Source: Mariprofundus sp.
GTDB lineage: Bacteria > Pseudomonadota > Zetaproteobacteria > Mariprofundales > Mariprofundaceae
Reading direction: 5' to 3'
DNA: 7,626 bases
Assembly (NCBI GenBank): GCA_021772845.1
Contig: JAJFLF010000036.1
Span: 1 to 7,626, forward strand
Shown here: one piece after another, positions 1 to 5,978 of the stretch
How positions within the stretch are numbered: position 1 is the stretch's first letter
Layout of the letters: each line of letters starts with the position of its first letter
Made by a program: the position numbers and the translations under genes
Notes under the pieces: generated by a model
Told to the model about the DNA's origin: nothing
Seen by the model: the letters and a program-made list of their open reading frames with translations, nothing else
Database searches by the model: none

Positions 1-1102
1 GCTTGGCTATAAATTCCTGGATCTCATGCAACAACTCTTTCTCTTCACTACTGCAAAATGAGACGGCCTCACCCTTGTTTTCACCGCGGCCCGTACGTCC
101 AATACGATGCACATAATTCTCCACCTTTTCAGGCAGATCATAATTGATCACATATTCAACATCCGGCACATCAATGCCTCTTGCACTTACATCAGTTGCG
201 ACCAACAGACGTGCTCCATCACCTGTCCGGAAGGCCTGCATCACTTCAGAACGCTCCGATTGATCTTTGTCGCCATGAATACTCATCGCGTCAATACCAA
301 CCCGTGCCATCGCTTTCACCACACGTTCAGCACGCACCTTGGTACGCACAAAAATAATCACCTTACCTTCCGGATGATCCTGCAAAAAACGCTCCAGGAA
401 AAAACGTTTATCATCCATTTCCACATGCATCACAAAATGCGTGATATTTTTTGATACACGATCCTGTGGTGACACCTGAATACGAATCGCTTCACTCTTC
501 ACCTGTGAATATGCCAATTTCTTAATCTCATCATTGATTGTAGCTGAGAAAAAGAGGGTTTGATGACGGCGTTTGAGCATCTTTTTGATATAACGGATAT
601 CTTCTATAAACCCCAGATCCAGCATGTGATCCGCTTCATCCAATACCAATGTTGAAACACCATCCAGATGAATCTCCTGCTGATTGATCAGATCAAACAT
701 GCGTCCGGGCGTAGCAATCAGCACATCAATACCGTCCTGCAACTTGGCAATCTGGCGCTCCTGCTCTACCCCACCATACAGGGTAAACACCTTCACACGT
801 GTATGTTTGGCAATGCTCTTGAACACCTCTCCAATCTGTACTGCCAACTCACGCGTAGGCACCATCACAATGCATTTAATGCCATAGGAACGTTTACTGC
901 TCTTAAAACGATGAATCTTATCAATCACAGGAATAGCGAAAGCGGCTGTTTTACCCGTGCCTGTCTGCGCAATTGCCAGCACATCTTCACCATCAATAAT
1001 AGAAGGGATGGATTTATACTGAATATCAGTCGGTCTCTTAAAACCCAGCTTGGCCAGATTCTTTTTAATATCTGCAGAAATATAATATTGATCGAATTTC
1101 AT
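1..1102 (-). CDS. DEAD-box ATP-dependent RNA helicase, RhlE/DeaD-like (C-terminus off the window)
   Basis: The gene encodes an ATP-dependent RNA helicase of superfamily 2, expected to unwind short RNA duplexes in the cytoplasm during ribosome assembly or RNA decay. The frame is open from ATG at 1102 to the left edge, giving 367 residues. All core motifs are present in order: Q motif GFKRPTDIQ (20-28), Walker A AQTGTGKT (45-52), Ia PTRELA (82-87), Ib TPGR (131-134), DEAD (155-158), SAT (186-188), motif IV IIFVRTK (249-255), motif V ATDVSARGID (302-311) and motif VI HRIGRTGR (332-339). Both RecA-like domains are therefore essentially complete, and only the C-terminal tail is missing. That tail is what separates RhlE, SrmB, DeaD and CshA types, so no gene symbol is given. 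DEAD is followed by His where many relatives have Arg. Only a weak GAGAG-like ribosome-binding site precedes the ATG, but this start leaves a normal short N-terminus before the Q motif. The family call is very secure; the subfamily is open. Confidence 0.96.
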   Translation of the reverse strand, partial: MKFDQYYISADIKKNLAKLGFKRPTDIQYKSIPSIIDGEDVLAIAQTGTGKTAAFAIPVIDKIHRFKSSKRSYGIKCIVMVPTRELAVQIGEVFKSIAKHTRVKVFTLYGGVEQERQIAKLQDGIDVLIATPGRMFDLINQQEIHLDGVSTLVLDEADHMLDLGFIEDIRYIKKMLKRRHQTLFFSATINDEIKKLAYSQVKSEAIRIQVSPQDRVSKNITHFVMHVEMDDKRFFLERFLQDHPEGKVIIFVRTKVRAERVVKAMARVGIDAMSIHGDKDQSERSEVMQAFRTGDGARLLVATDVSARGIDVPDVEYVINYDLPEKVENYVHRIGRTGRGENKGEAVSFCSSEEKELLHEIQEFIAK

Positions 1103-1153
1103 TGTCTACTCTCACTGCTTCGTTCATCACTTAACGTTTATTGACCATCTCAG

Positions 1154-1181
1154 ATCGTTCTTATCTCATCATCCCTGTCAA
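1154..1181 (-). promoter_or_regulatory. Candidate sigma70 promoter of the helicase gene
   Basis: In the 102-base gap between yaeQ and the helicase, the minus strand has a perfect -35 hexamer TTGACA (1181-1176). A weak -10 match AACGAT (1159-1154) follows after a 16-base spacer. A start about 45 bases before the helicase ATG would follow. The -35 is convincing but the -10 matches only three of six consensus bases, so this is tentative. No clear rho-independent terminator of yaeQ was found in the same gap. Confidence 0.35.
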
Positions 1182-1204
1182 AAATTCCTGGGAAGATCAC
1201 CTAA

Positions 1205-1753
1205 TCAATCAGAGCTGACTCTCTTCCAAGTTTCAGGCGTAATTTCAAGCGCCTGATCACCACCGGTCAACCACAATGAACCATCTTGGATCGTACACTG
1301 TAAACGCATCGCCCGCTCAGCCATAACACCAAGGCCGGCCACTGCATCACTATGCAAATGGATCACGCTAAGATTGTCAAAGCGCGTCAATTTATTCTGT
1401 ACCTGCTGCCACCACACCGCATGGCTACGCAGATAGGTATAAATAATTACCTGCTTGGAGCGCCCACAGGCTTTGCGAATACGTTTGGCATCGGGTTGAC
1501 CAAGATCAATCCATACTTCTATCTCATCGCTCAAACTTTTTTGCCAGATATCCGGTTCATCATCGGTACTAATACCTTTGCAAAATTGCAGTGACTCACT
1601 CCCATGCAATGCGAAAGCTAGCAGACGCACCATCATGCGTTCATCACTCTCAGATGGATGACGCGCTATAACCAGCTGGTGATCGTGATAATAATTCCGA
1701 TCCATATCGGTGATCTGCAGTTCTACTTTGTAAATAGTTGAGCTGATTGCCAT
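1205..1753 (-). CDS. yaeQ: YaeQ family protein
   Basis: This is a conserved cytoplasmic protein of 182 residues, nearly the same length as E. coli YaeQ (181). Family hallmarks are visible: the N-terminal STIYKVELQITDMDR (5-19), ARHPSESDERMMVRLLAFAL (30-49), KGISTDDEPDIW (59-70) and the acidic strand IEVWIDLGQPD (78-88), followed by KRIRKACGR (90-98). Known YaeQ structures show a variant of the PD-(D/E)XK nuclease fold, but no nuclease activity or clear role is established. An early link to RfaH-dependent transcription in E. coli was not upheld. I chose ATG at 1753 because it gives the family-typical N-terminus MAISSTIYK. An in-frame TTG at 1765 overlaps the trmB stop as TTGA and would add four residues. 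Only 8 bases separate the ATG from the trmB stop and no good ribosome-binding site is present, so translation is probably coupled to trmB. Confidence 0.93.
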   Translation of the reverse strand: MAISSTIYKVELQITDMDRNYYHDHQLVIARHPSESDERMMVRLLAFALHGSESLQFCKGISTDDEPDIWQKSLSDEIEVWIDLGQPDAKRIRKACGRSKQVIIYTYLRSHAVWWQQVQNKLTRFDNLSVIHLHSDAVAGLGVMAERAMRLQCTIQDGSLWLTGGDQALEITPETWKRVSSD

Positions 1754-1761
1754 AACAGCGA

Positions 1762-2472
1762 TCAATCTTTAACGAAATGAAGAAACTGACTTGTTCTGCC
1801 TGCTTTATTACCACGTTGCTCAAACTTGGTTTCAGGGCGATCAGTATCGCGATCAATATAACCACCTACACCCGCCACATTTGTCAGCCCAGGCGTTTGA
1901 TCAAGAATATCACGCATCCAATCAGCCAAATCTGCTTTATCCGATGCCAGTTTAATAAAACCGCCCGGCTTTAATCGACTGAGCAACAGCACTGCAAAAT
2001 CTTTTTGAATAATACGACGTTTATGGTGACGCGCTTTGGGCCATGGATCAGGATGATTAATAAATACACCATCGAGTTGTCCTTCCTGCACCTGATTCGT
2101 TAATACAAACTGCGCTGGTAATTGCGTAATCCGGCACTGCTCAATCAGATTCGCATCATCAAGGCGACCTACTGCTTTAGCCACTCCCGGCAGATAAATC
2201 TCCACACCAACTAATATCCACTCAGGGTGTGTCTGTGCCAAATGCACTAAAAAGTCGCCATTGCCAAAACCAATCTCCATCACAATCGGTGCATTCGCAG
2301 GCAGATTGGCATCGGCCAATGTCATATCTTTTGTTAAACCAATCTTAGGCAGCCATTTCAGCATTCGCGCTTCCTGCCCTGTGGTCACAAAGCCATTTTT
2401 ACGCCCATGGGTGCGCATTTCCTGCTGACAAAATTGATCTCTGAACTCACGGCTTAATCGCATAAGCCGCAT
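1762..2472 (-). CDS. trmB: tRNA (guanine-N7-)-methyltransferase TrmB
   Basis: TrmB methylates N7 of G46 in the variable loop of tRNAs, using S-adenosylmethionine, in the cytoplasm. The 236-residue protein matches the family size. The SAM-binding glycine motif VMEIGFGNGDFL lies at 64-75, with the acidic GVEIY after strand 2 (89-93). The family signature PDPWPKARHHKRR (141-153) contains the conserved Asp and basic residues for tRNA and catalysis. The C-terminal TKFEQRG (215-221) is also diagnostic. The ATG at 2472 is used; a second ATG at 2463 in the same frame is possible and would remove three residues. A weak GAAG lies about 8 bases before the first ATG. The gene comes first in an apparent trmB-yaeQ pair, with 194 bases of non-coding sequence upstream. 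Nothing is missing or truncated. Confidence 0.97.
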   Translation of the reverse strand: MRLMRLSREFRDQFCQQEMRTHGRKNGFVTTGQEARMLKWLPKIGLTKDMTLADANLPANAPIVMEIGFGNGDFLVHLAQTHPEWILVGVEIYLPGVAKAVGRLDDANLIEQCRITQLPAQFVLTNQVQEGQLDGVFINHPDPWPKARHHKRRIIQKDFAVLLLSRLKPGGFIKLASDKADLADWMRDILDQTPGLTNVAGVGGYIDRDTDRPETKFEQRGNKAGRTSQFLHFVKD

Positions 2473-2484
2473 AGTACGACTTCA

Positions 2485-2559
2485 CACCACTTATCCAACA
2501 CCTTTTAACGTTTTCACCCCATATCTATGACAAATAGTACTGTTCACCACTTTTCCACG
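2485..2559. repeat. Imperfect direct repeat carrying DnaA-box-like sequences
   Basis: The 13-mer CACCACTTATCCA (2485-2497) recurs 60 bases later as CACCACTTTTCCA (2545-2557), with one mismatch. Each copy contains a DnaA-box-like 9-mer: TTATCCAAC (2491-2499), and TTTTCCACG (2551-2559), which matches the relaxed consensus TTWTNCACA at 8 of 9 places. These could be DnaA or other regulator sites upstream of trmB, or chance. No dnaA, dnaN, gidA or AT-rich unwinding cluster lies nearby, so I do not call an origin. Confidence 0.3.
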
Positions 2560-2595
2560 CGCATCTCGGCTTATGCAGATTAATATTTAAACAAC

Positions 2596-2620
2596 AAAGG
2601 AGTACATCATGTTTGGATAG
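2596..2620 (+). other. Strong ribosome-binding site with a three-codon ORF (Met-Phe-Gly-stop)
   Basis: On the plus strand AAAGGAG (2596-2602) stands six bases before ATG (2609-2611), a spacing typical of a strongly translated gene. The frame stops at once with TAG (2618-2620). Past that stop it stays open to TGA at 2687-2689, and would give 26 codons if the TAG were read through. It may be a leader mini-ORF, the remnant of a decayed small gene, or chance. The AT-rich TAATAT at 2581-2586 could be a -10 element, but no -35 is evident. Confidence 0.3.
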
Positions 2621-2666
2621 CTTGTTCGATCTATCAACCTAAAGCTGAAGACAAAAAGCACACCTA

Positions 2667-3221
2667 TCAAGCGACTATGGATTGCCTGATCTCTTCGGAT
2701 TCTTCTTCACCACACAACTTGGCGATTAAACGCAAGGAAAATGCAATCGCTGTACCCGGACCTCGGCTAGTGATTAAAAAGTCATCTTCCACCACAGCAT
2801 CATCCACATAGACCGATGAAGGTTGCAGCTTTTCCATCTCCTTCTGACAGGAAGGGTAAGAGGTCACACGTTTTCCTTCGGTAATGCCGTAAGCTGCCAA
2901 GGCCATGGGAGCTGCACAAATTGCAGCTATCGATTTACGCTCCGTGCGCAAGCGATCCACTACTGCTTTCACATTGGCGTCATCTCTCAATAGAAAGGCA
3001 TTGGGAAGACCTCCAGGTAGCACCACCATGTCCCACTCATCAGACATCACATCGGCCAGAGCCGCATCGGGCTGAATCGTGATATTGGAGCGCCCTACAA
3101 CAGCGCCACCATCGAGACTGGCGGCACACACGTCCACATCGGCCCGTCGCAGCAGATCAATCACTGCAACCAGTTCGACTTCTTCAACACCTTCAGTAAA
3201 TGGAATCAATACACGTGCCAT
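2667..3221 (-). CDS. DJ-1/PfpI family protein (YajL/DJ-1-like)
   Basis: This is a 184-residue cytoplasmic protein of the DJ-1/YajL branch of the class I glutamine amidotransferase-like superfamily. Members act in oxidative or carbonyl stress as chaperones, glyoxalase-like enzymes or proposed deglycases; the deglycase role is disputed. It shows FTEGVEEVE (8-16), with Glu16 at the place of human DJ-1 Glu18, then LPGGLPNA (68-75). The nucleophile-elbow motif AAICAAP (99-105) places Cys102 at the position of DJ-1 Cys106. SRGPGTAIAF near residue 150 is also typical. I chose ATG at 3221 because AGGAG (3231-3227 on the minus strand) lies five bases upstream and the protein then starts in the usual way, MARVLIPF. 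An in-frame TTG at 3248 overlaps the preceding stop but would add nine charged residues unlike the family. The gene starts 23 bases after the trpD2-like gene and is probably in the same operon. The substrate cannot be predicted. Confidence 0.94.
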   Translation of the reverse strand: MARVLIPFTEGVEEVELVAVIDLLRRADVDVCAASLDGGAVVGRSNITIQPDAALADVMSDEWDMVVLPGGLPNAFLLRDDANVKAVVDRLRTERKSIAAICAAPMALAAYGITEGKRVTSYPSCQKEMEKLQPSSVYVDDAVVEDDFLITSRGPGTAIAFSLRLIAKLCGEEESEEIRQSIVA

Positions 3222-3226
3222 GAATA

Positions 3227-3234
3227 CTCCTCTC
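3227..3234 (-). promoter_or_regulatory. Ribosome-binding site fixing the DJ-1 gene start
   Basis: GAGAGGAG on the minus strand, five bases before the ATG at 3221, is a near-ideal Shine-Dalgarno sequence. It decides the start in favour of this ATG over the in-frame TTG at 3248. Confidence 0.75.
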
Positions 3235-3244
3235 TCTTTTCGGG

Positions 3245-4216
3245 TCAATCCGTTATTTTTTCTTCAATCCGTTTTCCTTCACGCCAACCTGCTGGAAATT
3301 CTCCATCTGAAGCCCATAGAAAGGCTTCATTCATGCGAGTGATCACAGCCAATTCCCGATCACTCAAGTCACCTTGCAACATAGATACAAAGCTCCCTTT
3401 CAATTGTTCCACAGGCATCGGCTCACGCGGATAGACGGGCTGACCTGATTCGGGAAAAGATAGACGCGTAATCTCATTATCCTGCTGTTTCACAATTACT
3501 TTCTGACGGTCAGCATACAATTCGGGTTCACCTTCCGCCCCCATGAAAATAAGCGCGCGCTGTTGCCCCAGCAACACATTGGCATCGGCCATATAATCGG
3601 CATAAGGGGTATGGAAAAAACCATTCAATTGTCCCTCGCATAGCATCGGGTTCATCAAGCGTGCCACCGTATTGGCAAAGGAACGCACACCAAGCCTCTC
3701 TCTGAGGTTATAAATTCGAAACAGATCAGGGCTAAGTTCAGCCAGATCAATATATACGATATTATCATCAGCCAAAATTGCGGCCACATCACGCAAACCA
3801 GAGGCGCGACGCACGCCTACTTCCTGCAACACCTGCCAGGCAGTCACACGATCATCGATTTGTTCAACACCATGCACCACGATTGGAACACCCTTACCTC
3901 GGGCCAGCATTGCTGCCGCTAAATACGCATGACCACTGCGGCGTTTGCCTGCATAACAGGGCAGATCAACAGCACCCTTTGGCGCCACAATCTGTGCAAA
4001 GCCCTGCACACTTTCCCTTGTCGCCTCAACAAAACCGGCCAACTCAGCACTGGTTTCACCCTTCATGCGCTGAGCAATCAGGAAGGCGCCCAATTGCAGC
4101 ATATCAGCATCAGGCCGCAATAGAGTCTGAAACACGGCTTTCGCTTCATCTCGATCCAGATGTTCAGAACCGTGTTTTCCACGTGCAACGCGTTTAATTA
4201 AAGAGGAGATATCCAT
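3245..4216 (-). CDS. ybiB: TrpD2/YbiB-like glycosyltransferase-family DNA/RNA-binding protein
   Basis: This is a homologue of anthranilate phosphoribosyltransferase of the TrpD2/YbiB type, 323 residues from ATG at 4216 (E. coli YbiB is about 320). The N-terminal helical domain runs over about residues 1-70, with MDISSLIKRVARGK and LDRDEAK like the YbiB start. The glycosyltransferase family 3 domain follows, with VVHGVE (113-118) and GVRSFANTVARLMNP (176-190) as the counterpart of the TrpD GxRT...NP segment. The glycine-rich PRPP-binding GTGGD motif of true TrpD is replaced by LPCYAGKRRSGH (85-96). It is therefore unlikely to make phosphoribosyl anthranilate. E. coli YbiB is a dimer that binds nucleic acids without sequence specificity, and its gene is part of the SOS regulon. 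In-frame ATG at 4231 and GTG at 4240 are alternative starts; none has a strong ribosome-binding site, and 4216 was chosen by homology. It lies between tatC and the DJ-1 gene. Confidence 0.88.
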   Translation of the reverse strand: MDISSLIKRVARGKHGSEHLDRDEAKAVFQTLLRPDADMLQLGAFLIAQRMKGETSAELAGFVEATRESVQGFAQIVAPKGAVDLPCYAGKRRSGHAYLAAAMLARGKGVPIVVHGVEQIDDRVTAWQVLQEVGVRRASGLRDVAAILADDNIVYIDLAELSPDLFRIYNLRERLGVRSFANTVARLMNPMLCEGQLNGFFHTPYADYMADANVLLGQQRALIFMGAEGEPELYADRQKVIVKQQDNEITRLSFPESGQPVYPREPMPVEQLKGSFVSMLQGDLSDRELAVITRMNEAFLWASDGEFPAGWREGKRIEEKITD

Positions 4217-4269
4217 ATCGACTTGTACCATAAGAGCCACTGTTTAGGCTAGGTGTTTGTAGGGTGCAG

Positions 4270-4309
4270 GTGGGTTGAACGCGAAAACAACCACAGCGTA
4301 CTTTTACGC
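4270..4309 (-). other. Two tandem hairpins between tatC and the trpD2-like gene
   Basis: In the gap after tatC there are two neighbouring inverted repeats. One is GCGTA/TACGC (4296-4300 and 4305-4309) with a four-base loop. The other is GTGGGTTG/CAACCAC (4270-4277 and 4288-4294), seven pairs with one bulged G. No T run follows on the minus strand, so this is not a standard rho-independent terminator. It may attenuate or protect the tat message. Confidence 0.35.
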
Positions 4310-4327
4310 CAAAGGGTTAAAGCTTGC

Positions 4328-5131
4328 TTAGAGCTTATCTGATTCTGGTTCAGGTTTAGCTTGTTTGAGTTTCGCTAAAAACATGCCCAATTCGTACAGC
4401 AGCAACATCGGCACACCAAGCAAAACCTGTGAAATAATATCAGGTGGCGTAAGCAGAGCTGCAATAACAAAGGCCCAGACAAACACATAACGGCGTTTTT
4501 CAGCCAGCGAAGTAACGTCGACGACATTCAAGCGTACCAGTAACATCACAATAATCGGAATCTGAAAACTAAGGCCAAATGCAAACAGCAGCTTCATCAC
4601 CAGAGAAAGATATTCCTTAATAGCTGGCATGGCCTGAATGCTTTCATTAGAAAAACCAAGGAAAAACTCAAAGATCAGTGGAAATACGATGTAAAATGCA
4701 AAAGCCCCACCACTAAATAGCAGTACCAGGCTGCCTATAAAATAGGATACAAATGCCTTGCGCTCATGTTTATACAATCCCGGCGCAATGAATGCCCAAA
4801 ACTGGTAAAACGTTACAGGGGCAGTGACAAACAGACTCATTAACAGCGCAATTTTCAGATAGGTAAAAAAGACATCGGGGGCATTGAGGAAGATTAACGG
4901 CGTATTCGGTGGCAACGCATCCCGAATCGGGGTTGAAACAAATGCAAAAACCGCTTCTGAAAAATTCATCAACACCATCACACCAATGGCATAGACAATA
5001 ATGGCAATCGTGGCGCGGCGACGCAATTCCGACAAATGTGCCAACACACTCACACCACTGTTTTCTTGCGTTTGAGTCTCTTCTGTTTGATTTTCCAAGG
5101 GGCGCTTTGGCTCAGTTTCGGATTGACTCAC
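4328..5131 (-). CDS. tatC: Sec-independent protein translocase subunit TatC
   Basis: TatC is the multi-spanning inner-membrane receptor that, with TatB, binds twin-arginine signal peptides and starts export of folded proteins. The 267-residue protein has a charged cytoplasmic N-terminus (1-29), then AHLSELRRR (31-39), where Glu35 matches the signal-binding Glu15 of E. coli. Six membrane segments follow. The most conserved loop, FYQFWAFIAPGLYKHERK (108-125), is intact, including Glu123 (E. coli Glu103). LLTPPD (226-231) precedes the fifth-sixth segment region. In the fourth segment FGLSFQIP has Gln190 where E. coli has Glu170; many TatC proteins vary here. The start is GTG (5131), whose first bases form GTGA with the tatB stop, and AGGA lies six bases upstream, so translation is coupled to tatB. 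Confidence 0.97.
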   Translation of the reverse strand: MSQSETEPKRPLENQTEETQTQENSGVSVLAHLSELRRRATIAIIVYAIGVMVLMNFSEAVFAFVSTPIRDALPPNTPLIFLNAPDVFFTYLKIALLMSLFVTAPVTFYQFWAFIAPGLYKHERKAFVSYFIGSLVLLFSGGAFAFYIVFPLIFEFFLGFSNESIQAMPAIKEYLSLVMKLLFAFGLSFQIPIIVMLLVRLNVVDVTSLAEKRRYVFVWAFVIAALLTPPDIISQVLLGVPMLLLYELGMFLAKLKQAKPEPESDKL

Positions 5132-5481
5132 GTATCATCCTGTTTTTTATCAGGCTTGGCTGTTGATTCTGTCACGTCTGTTTTTGATGGCTCAACTGAA
5201 AATGAGGAGAGATCCGAAGGCATGCTTTGCCCAAGCTCTTTCATGATCGTTTCGTTATAACCATCAATACCACCCTTCACAGCATCTTCAACGTCGTGCA
5301 AAGGGTTTTTCAACGGTGCGGTTTCTGCATCAATCTGCTTACGGATATCGTTAACCCAACCGCGACCTTTACGAACCACCCGACCAACCTGGCCAAACAG
5401 CTCAGGCATGCGCTCTGGCCCCAGCACCAGGAAGGCGATCACACCGATCACTATCAATTCTAGAAAACCTATATCAGGCAT
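5128..5481 (-). CDS. tatB: Sec-independent protein translocase subunit TatB
   Basis: TatB forms the twin-arginine receptor complex with TatC in the inner membrane. The 117-residue protein begins MPDIGFLEL, with the conserved DIGF and Glu8 typical of TatB rather than TatA. It has one membrane helix (about 5-20) and the hinge LGPERMPE (20-27), with the GP(E/Q)R.P signature. An amphipathic helix follows (FGQVGRVVRKGRGWVNDIRKQID), then a long charged tail that is expected to be cytoplasmic. It is shorter than E. coli TatB (171) but within the family range. The gene starts 23 bases after tatA and its TGA overlaps the GTG start of tatC. The ATG at 5481 is the only sensible start; the ribosome-binding site is weak (CTGGGG). 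Confidence 0.95.
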   Translation of the reverse strand: MPDIGFLELIVIGVIAFLVLGPERMPELFGQVGRVVRKGRGWVNDIRKQIDAETAPLKNPLHDVEDAVKGGIDGYNETIMKELGQSMPSDLSSFSVEPSKTDVTESTAKPDKKQDDT

Positions 5482-5504
5482 GGCCCCAGCTCGCTACGAT
5501 GCTG

Positions 5505-5690
5505 TTATTTTTTATCGCTAACGTCGTCACCAGCAGGTTCATCTTTCTTTTCACCATCAGAAATATTACTGCGAAAACTTTTGATACCATTGGCAAGCCC
5601 TGCACCTACCTGCGGTAGACGCTTAGCTCCAAACAGTACAATCACAATAATCAGAATTAAAATAAGCTCAGTTGTTCCAAGTCCAAACAT
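5505..5690 (-). CDS. tatA: Sec-independent protein translocase subunit TatA
   Basis: TatA is the small inner-membrane protein that oligomerises at the TatBC receptor to let folded substrates cross. The 61-residue protein starts MFGLGTTEL, has one hydrophobic helix (about 7-19), the invariant Phe-Gly hinge (20-21) in LFGAKRLP, and a basic amphipathic helix (GAGLANGIKSFRS), then a short acidic-lysine tail. Glu8 sits in the membrane segment where E. coli TatA has Gln; this is common elsewhere. I chose ATG at 5690, not the ATG at 5711 that would add MHKRYHH. The shorter form has the universal TatA N-terminus, and AGAGG lies about 9 bases upstream. It is the first gene of a tatA-tatB-tatC operon and probably the most strongly expressed. 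Confidence 0.96.
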   Translation of the reverse strand: MFGLGTTELILILIIVIVLFGAKRLPQVGAGLANGIKSFRSNISDGEKKDEPAGDDVSDKK

Positions 5691-5794
5691 GTGGTGATAC
5701 CTCTTATGCATAACAAATCAACGCTTTGCGAATCACCCATGGCGACCCACTAATAACGAACGACTGTCTGCGAAATCTAATACAAATAGTTGAA

Positions 5795-5838
5795 GGCGGA
5801 GATTACGCCGATTAAGAACAGCGGCAAGTCCTTCCGCT
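5795..5838. other. Pair of small inverted repeats in the tatA upstream region
   Basis: GGCG (5795-5798) pairs with CGCC (5806-5809) across a seven-base loop. Eleven bases further, AGCGG (5820-5824) pairs with CCGCT (5834-5838), extended by AA/TT across one bulged C to give a loop of four. On the minus strand they would form stem-loops in a long tatA leader if transcription starts upstream. On the plus strand the second is followed by CTCTTTAAA, a weak T run, but no plus-strand gene ends here. Confidence 0.3.
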
Positions 5839-5915
5839 CTTTAAACTGAATTATTCGTCTCATATTCACGCATCTCATCTATAATAATGAATAAGTATTC
5901 CTAATAAAGTCGGAT

Positions 5916-5945
5916 TTGTGACATCTACACATAACATGCTATGCT
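5916..5945 (+). promoter_or_regulatory. Candidate promoter of the histidine kinase gene
   Basis: A possible -35 TTGTGA (5916-5921) and a -10 TATGCT (5940-5945) are separated by 18 bases. The bases TGC just before the -10 form an extended -10. Each hexamer matches four of six consensus bases. Transcription would begin about 25-30 bases before the start codon. The TATAAT at 5880-5885 is an alternative. Confidence 0.4.
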
Positions 5946-5967
5946 CGTGCTTGGTTGATATCTGTGT

Positions 5968-5975
5968 AGGGAGGA
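5968..5975 (+). promoter_or_regulatory. Strong ribosome-binding site of the histidine kinase gene
   Basis: AGGGAGGA includes GGAGG (5970-5974), four bases before the ATG at 5979. This fixes the start codon and places the first membrane helix a few residues from the N-terminus. Confidence 0.7.
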
Positions 5976-5978
5976 AAG

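Larger units (their letters stand above)
2473..2666. other. Intergenic region upstream of trmB
   Basis: This 194-base non-coding gap should hold the trmB promoter on the minus strand and the end of the DJ-1 transcript. I saw no strong -35/-10 pair; TTGTCA on the minus strand (2532-2527) is a possible -35 but has no good -10 partner. No hairpin with a T run was found for the DJ-1 gene. The gap contains two DnaA-box-like sequences within an imperfect direct repeat and, on the plus strand, a strong ribosome-binding site with a three-codon frame. Each is listed separately. Confidence 0.6.
5691..5978. other. Divergent control region between tatA and the histidine kinase
   Basis: This 288-base non-coding stretch lies between two outward-reading genes and must carry promoters for both. 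The part from about 5840 to 5910 is strongly AT-rich and includes a perfect TATAAT on the plus strand (5880-5885), but without a good -35. For tatA I could not pick a confident promoter on the minus strand. Two hairpins lie nearer to tatA and are listed separately. Confidence 0.6.

Noticed and set aside
107..454. Plus-strand frames opposite the helicase (also 668-1144 and 684-887)
   Set aside because: They lie antisense to a frame with every DEAD-box motif in order, and their translations have no recognisable family features.
1177..1204. Rho-independent terminator after yaeQ
   Set aside because: TTCC/GGAA before a short T run would leave a loop of only two bases, and the T run overlaps the candidate TTGACA promoter element.
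2473..2666. Replication origin
   Set aside because: Only two DnaA-like boxes, no dnaA/dnaN/gidA neighbours, and no cluster of AT-rich 13-mers.
2609..2689. Recoding of the TAG in the mini-ORF as an amino acid such as pyrrolysine
   Set aside because: No recoding element or pyl gene is visible, and the read-through peptide resembles no known protein. A remnant or leader is simpler.
3778..4197. Plus-strand frames opposite trpD2 and the DJ-1 gene (also 3079-3342 and 3929-4123)
   Set aside because: Their His/Pro/Arg-rich translations are typical of antisense shadows, and the minus-strand proteins are clear family members.
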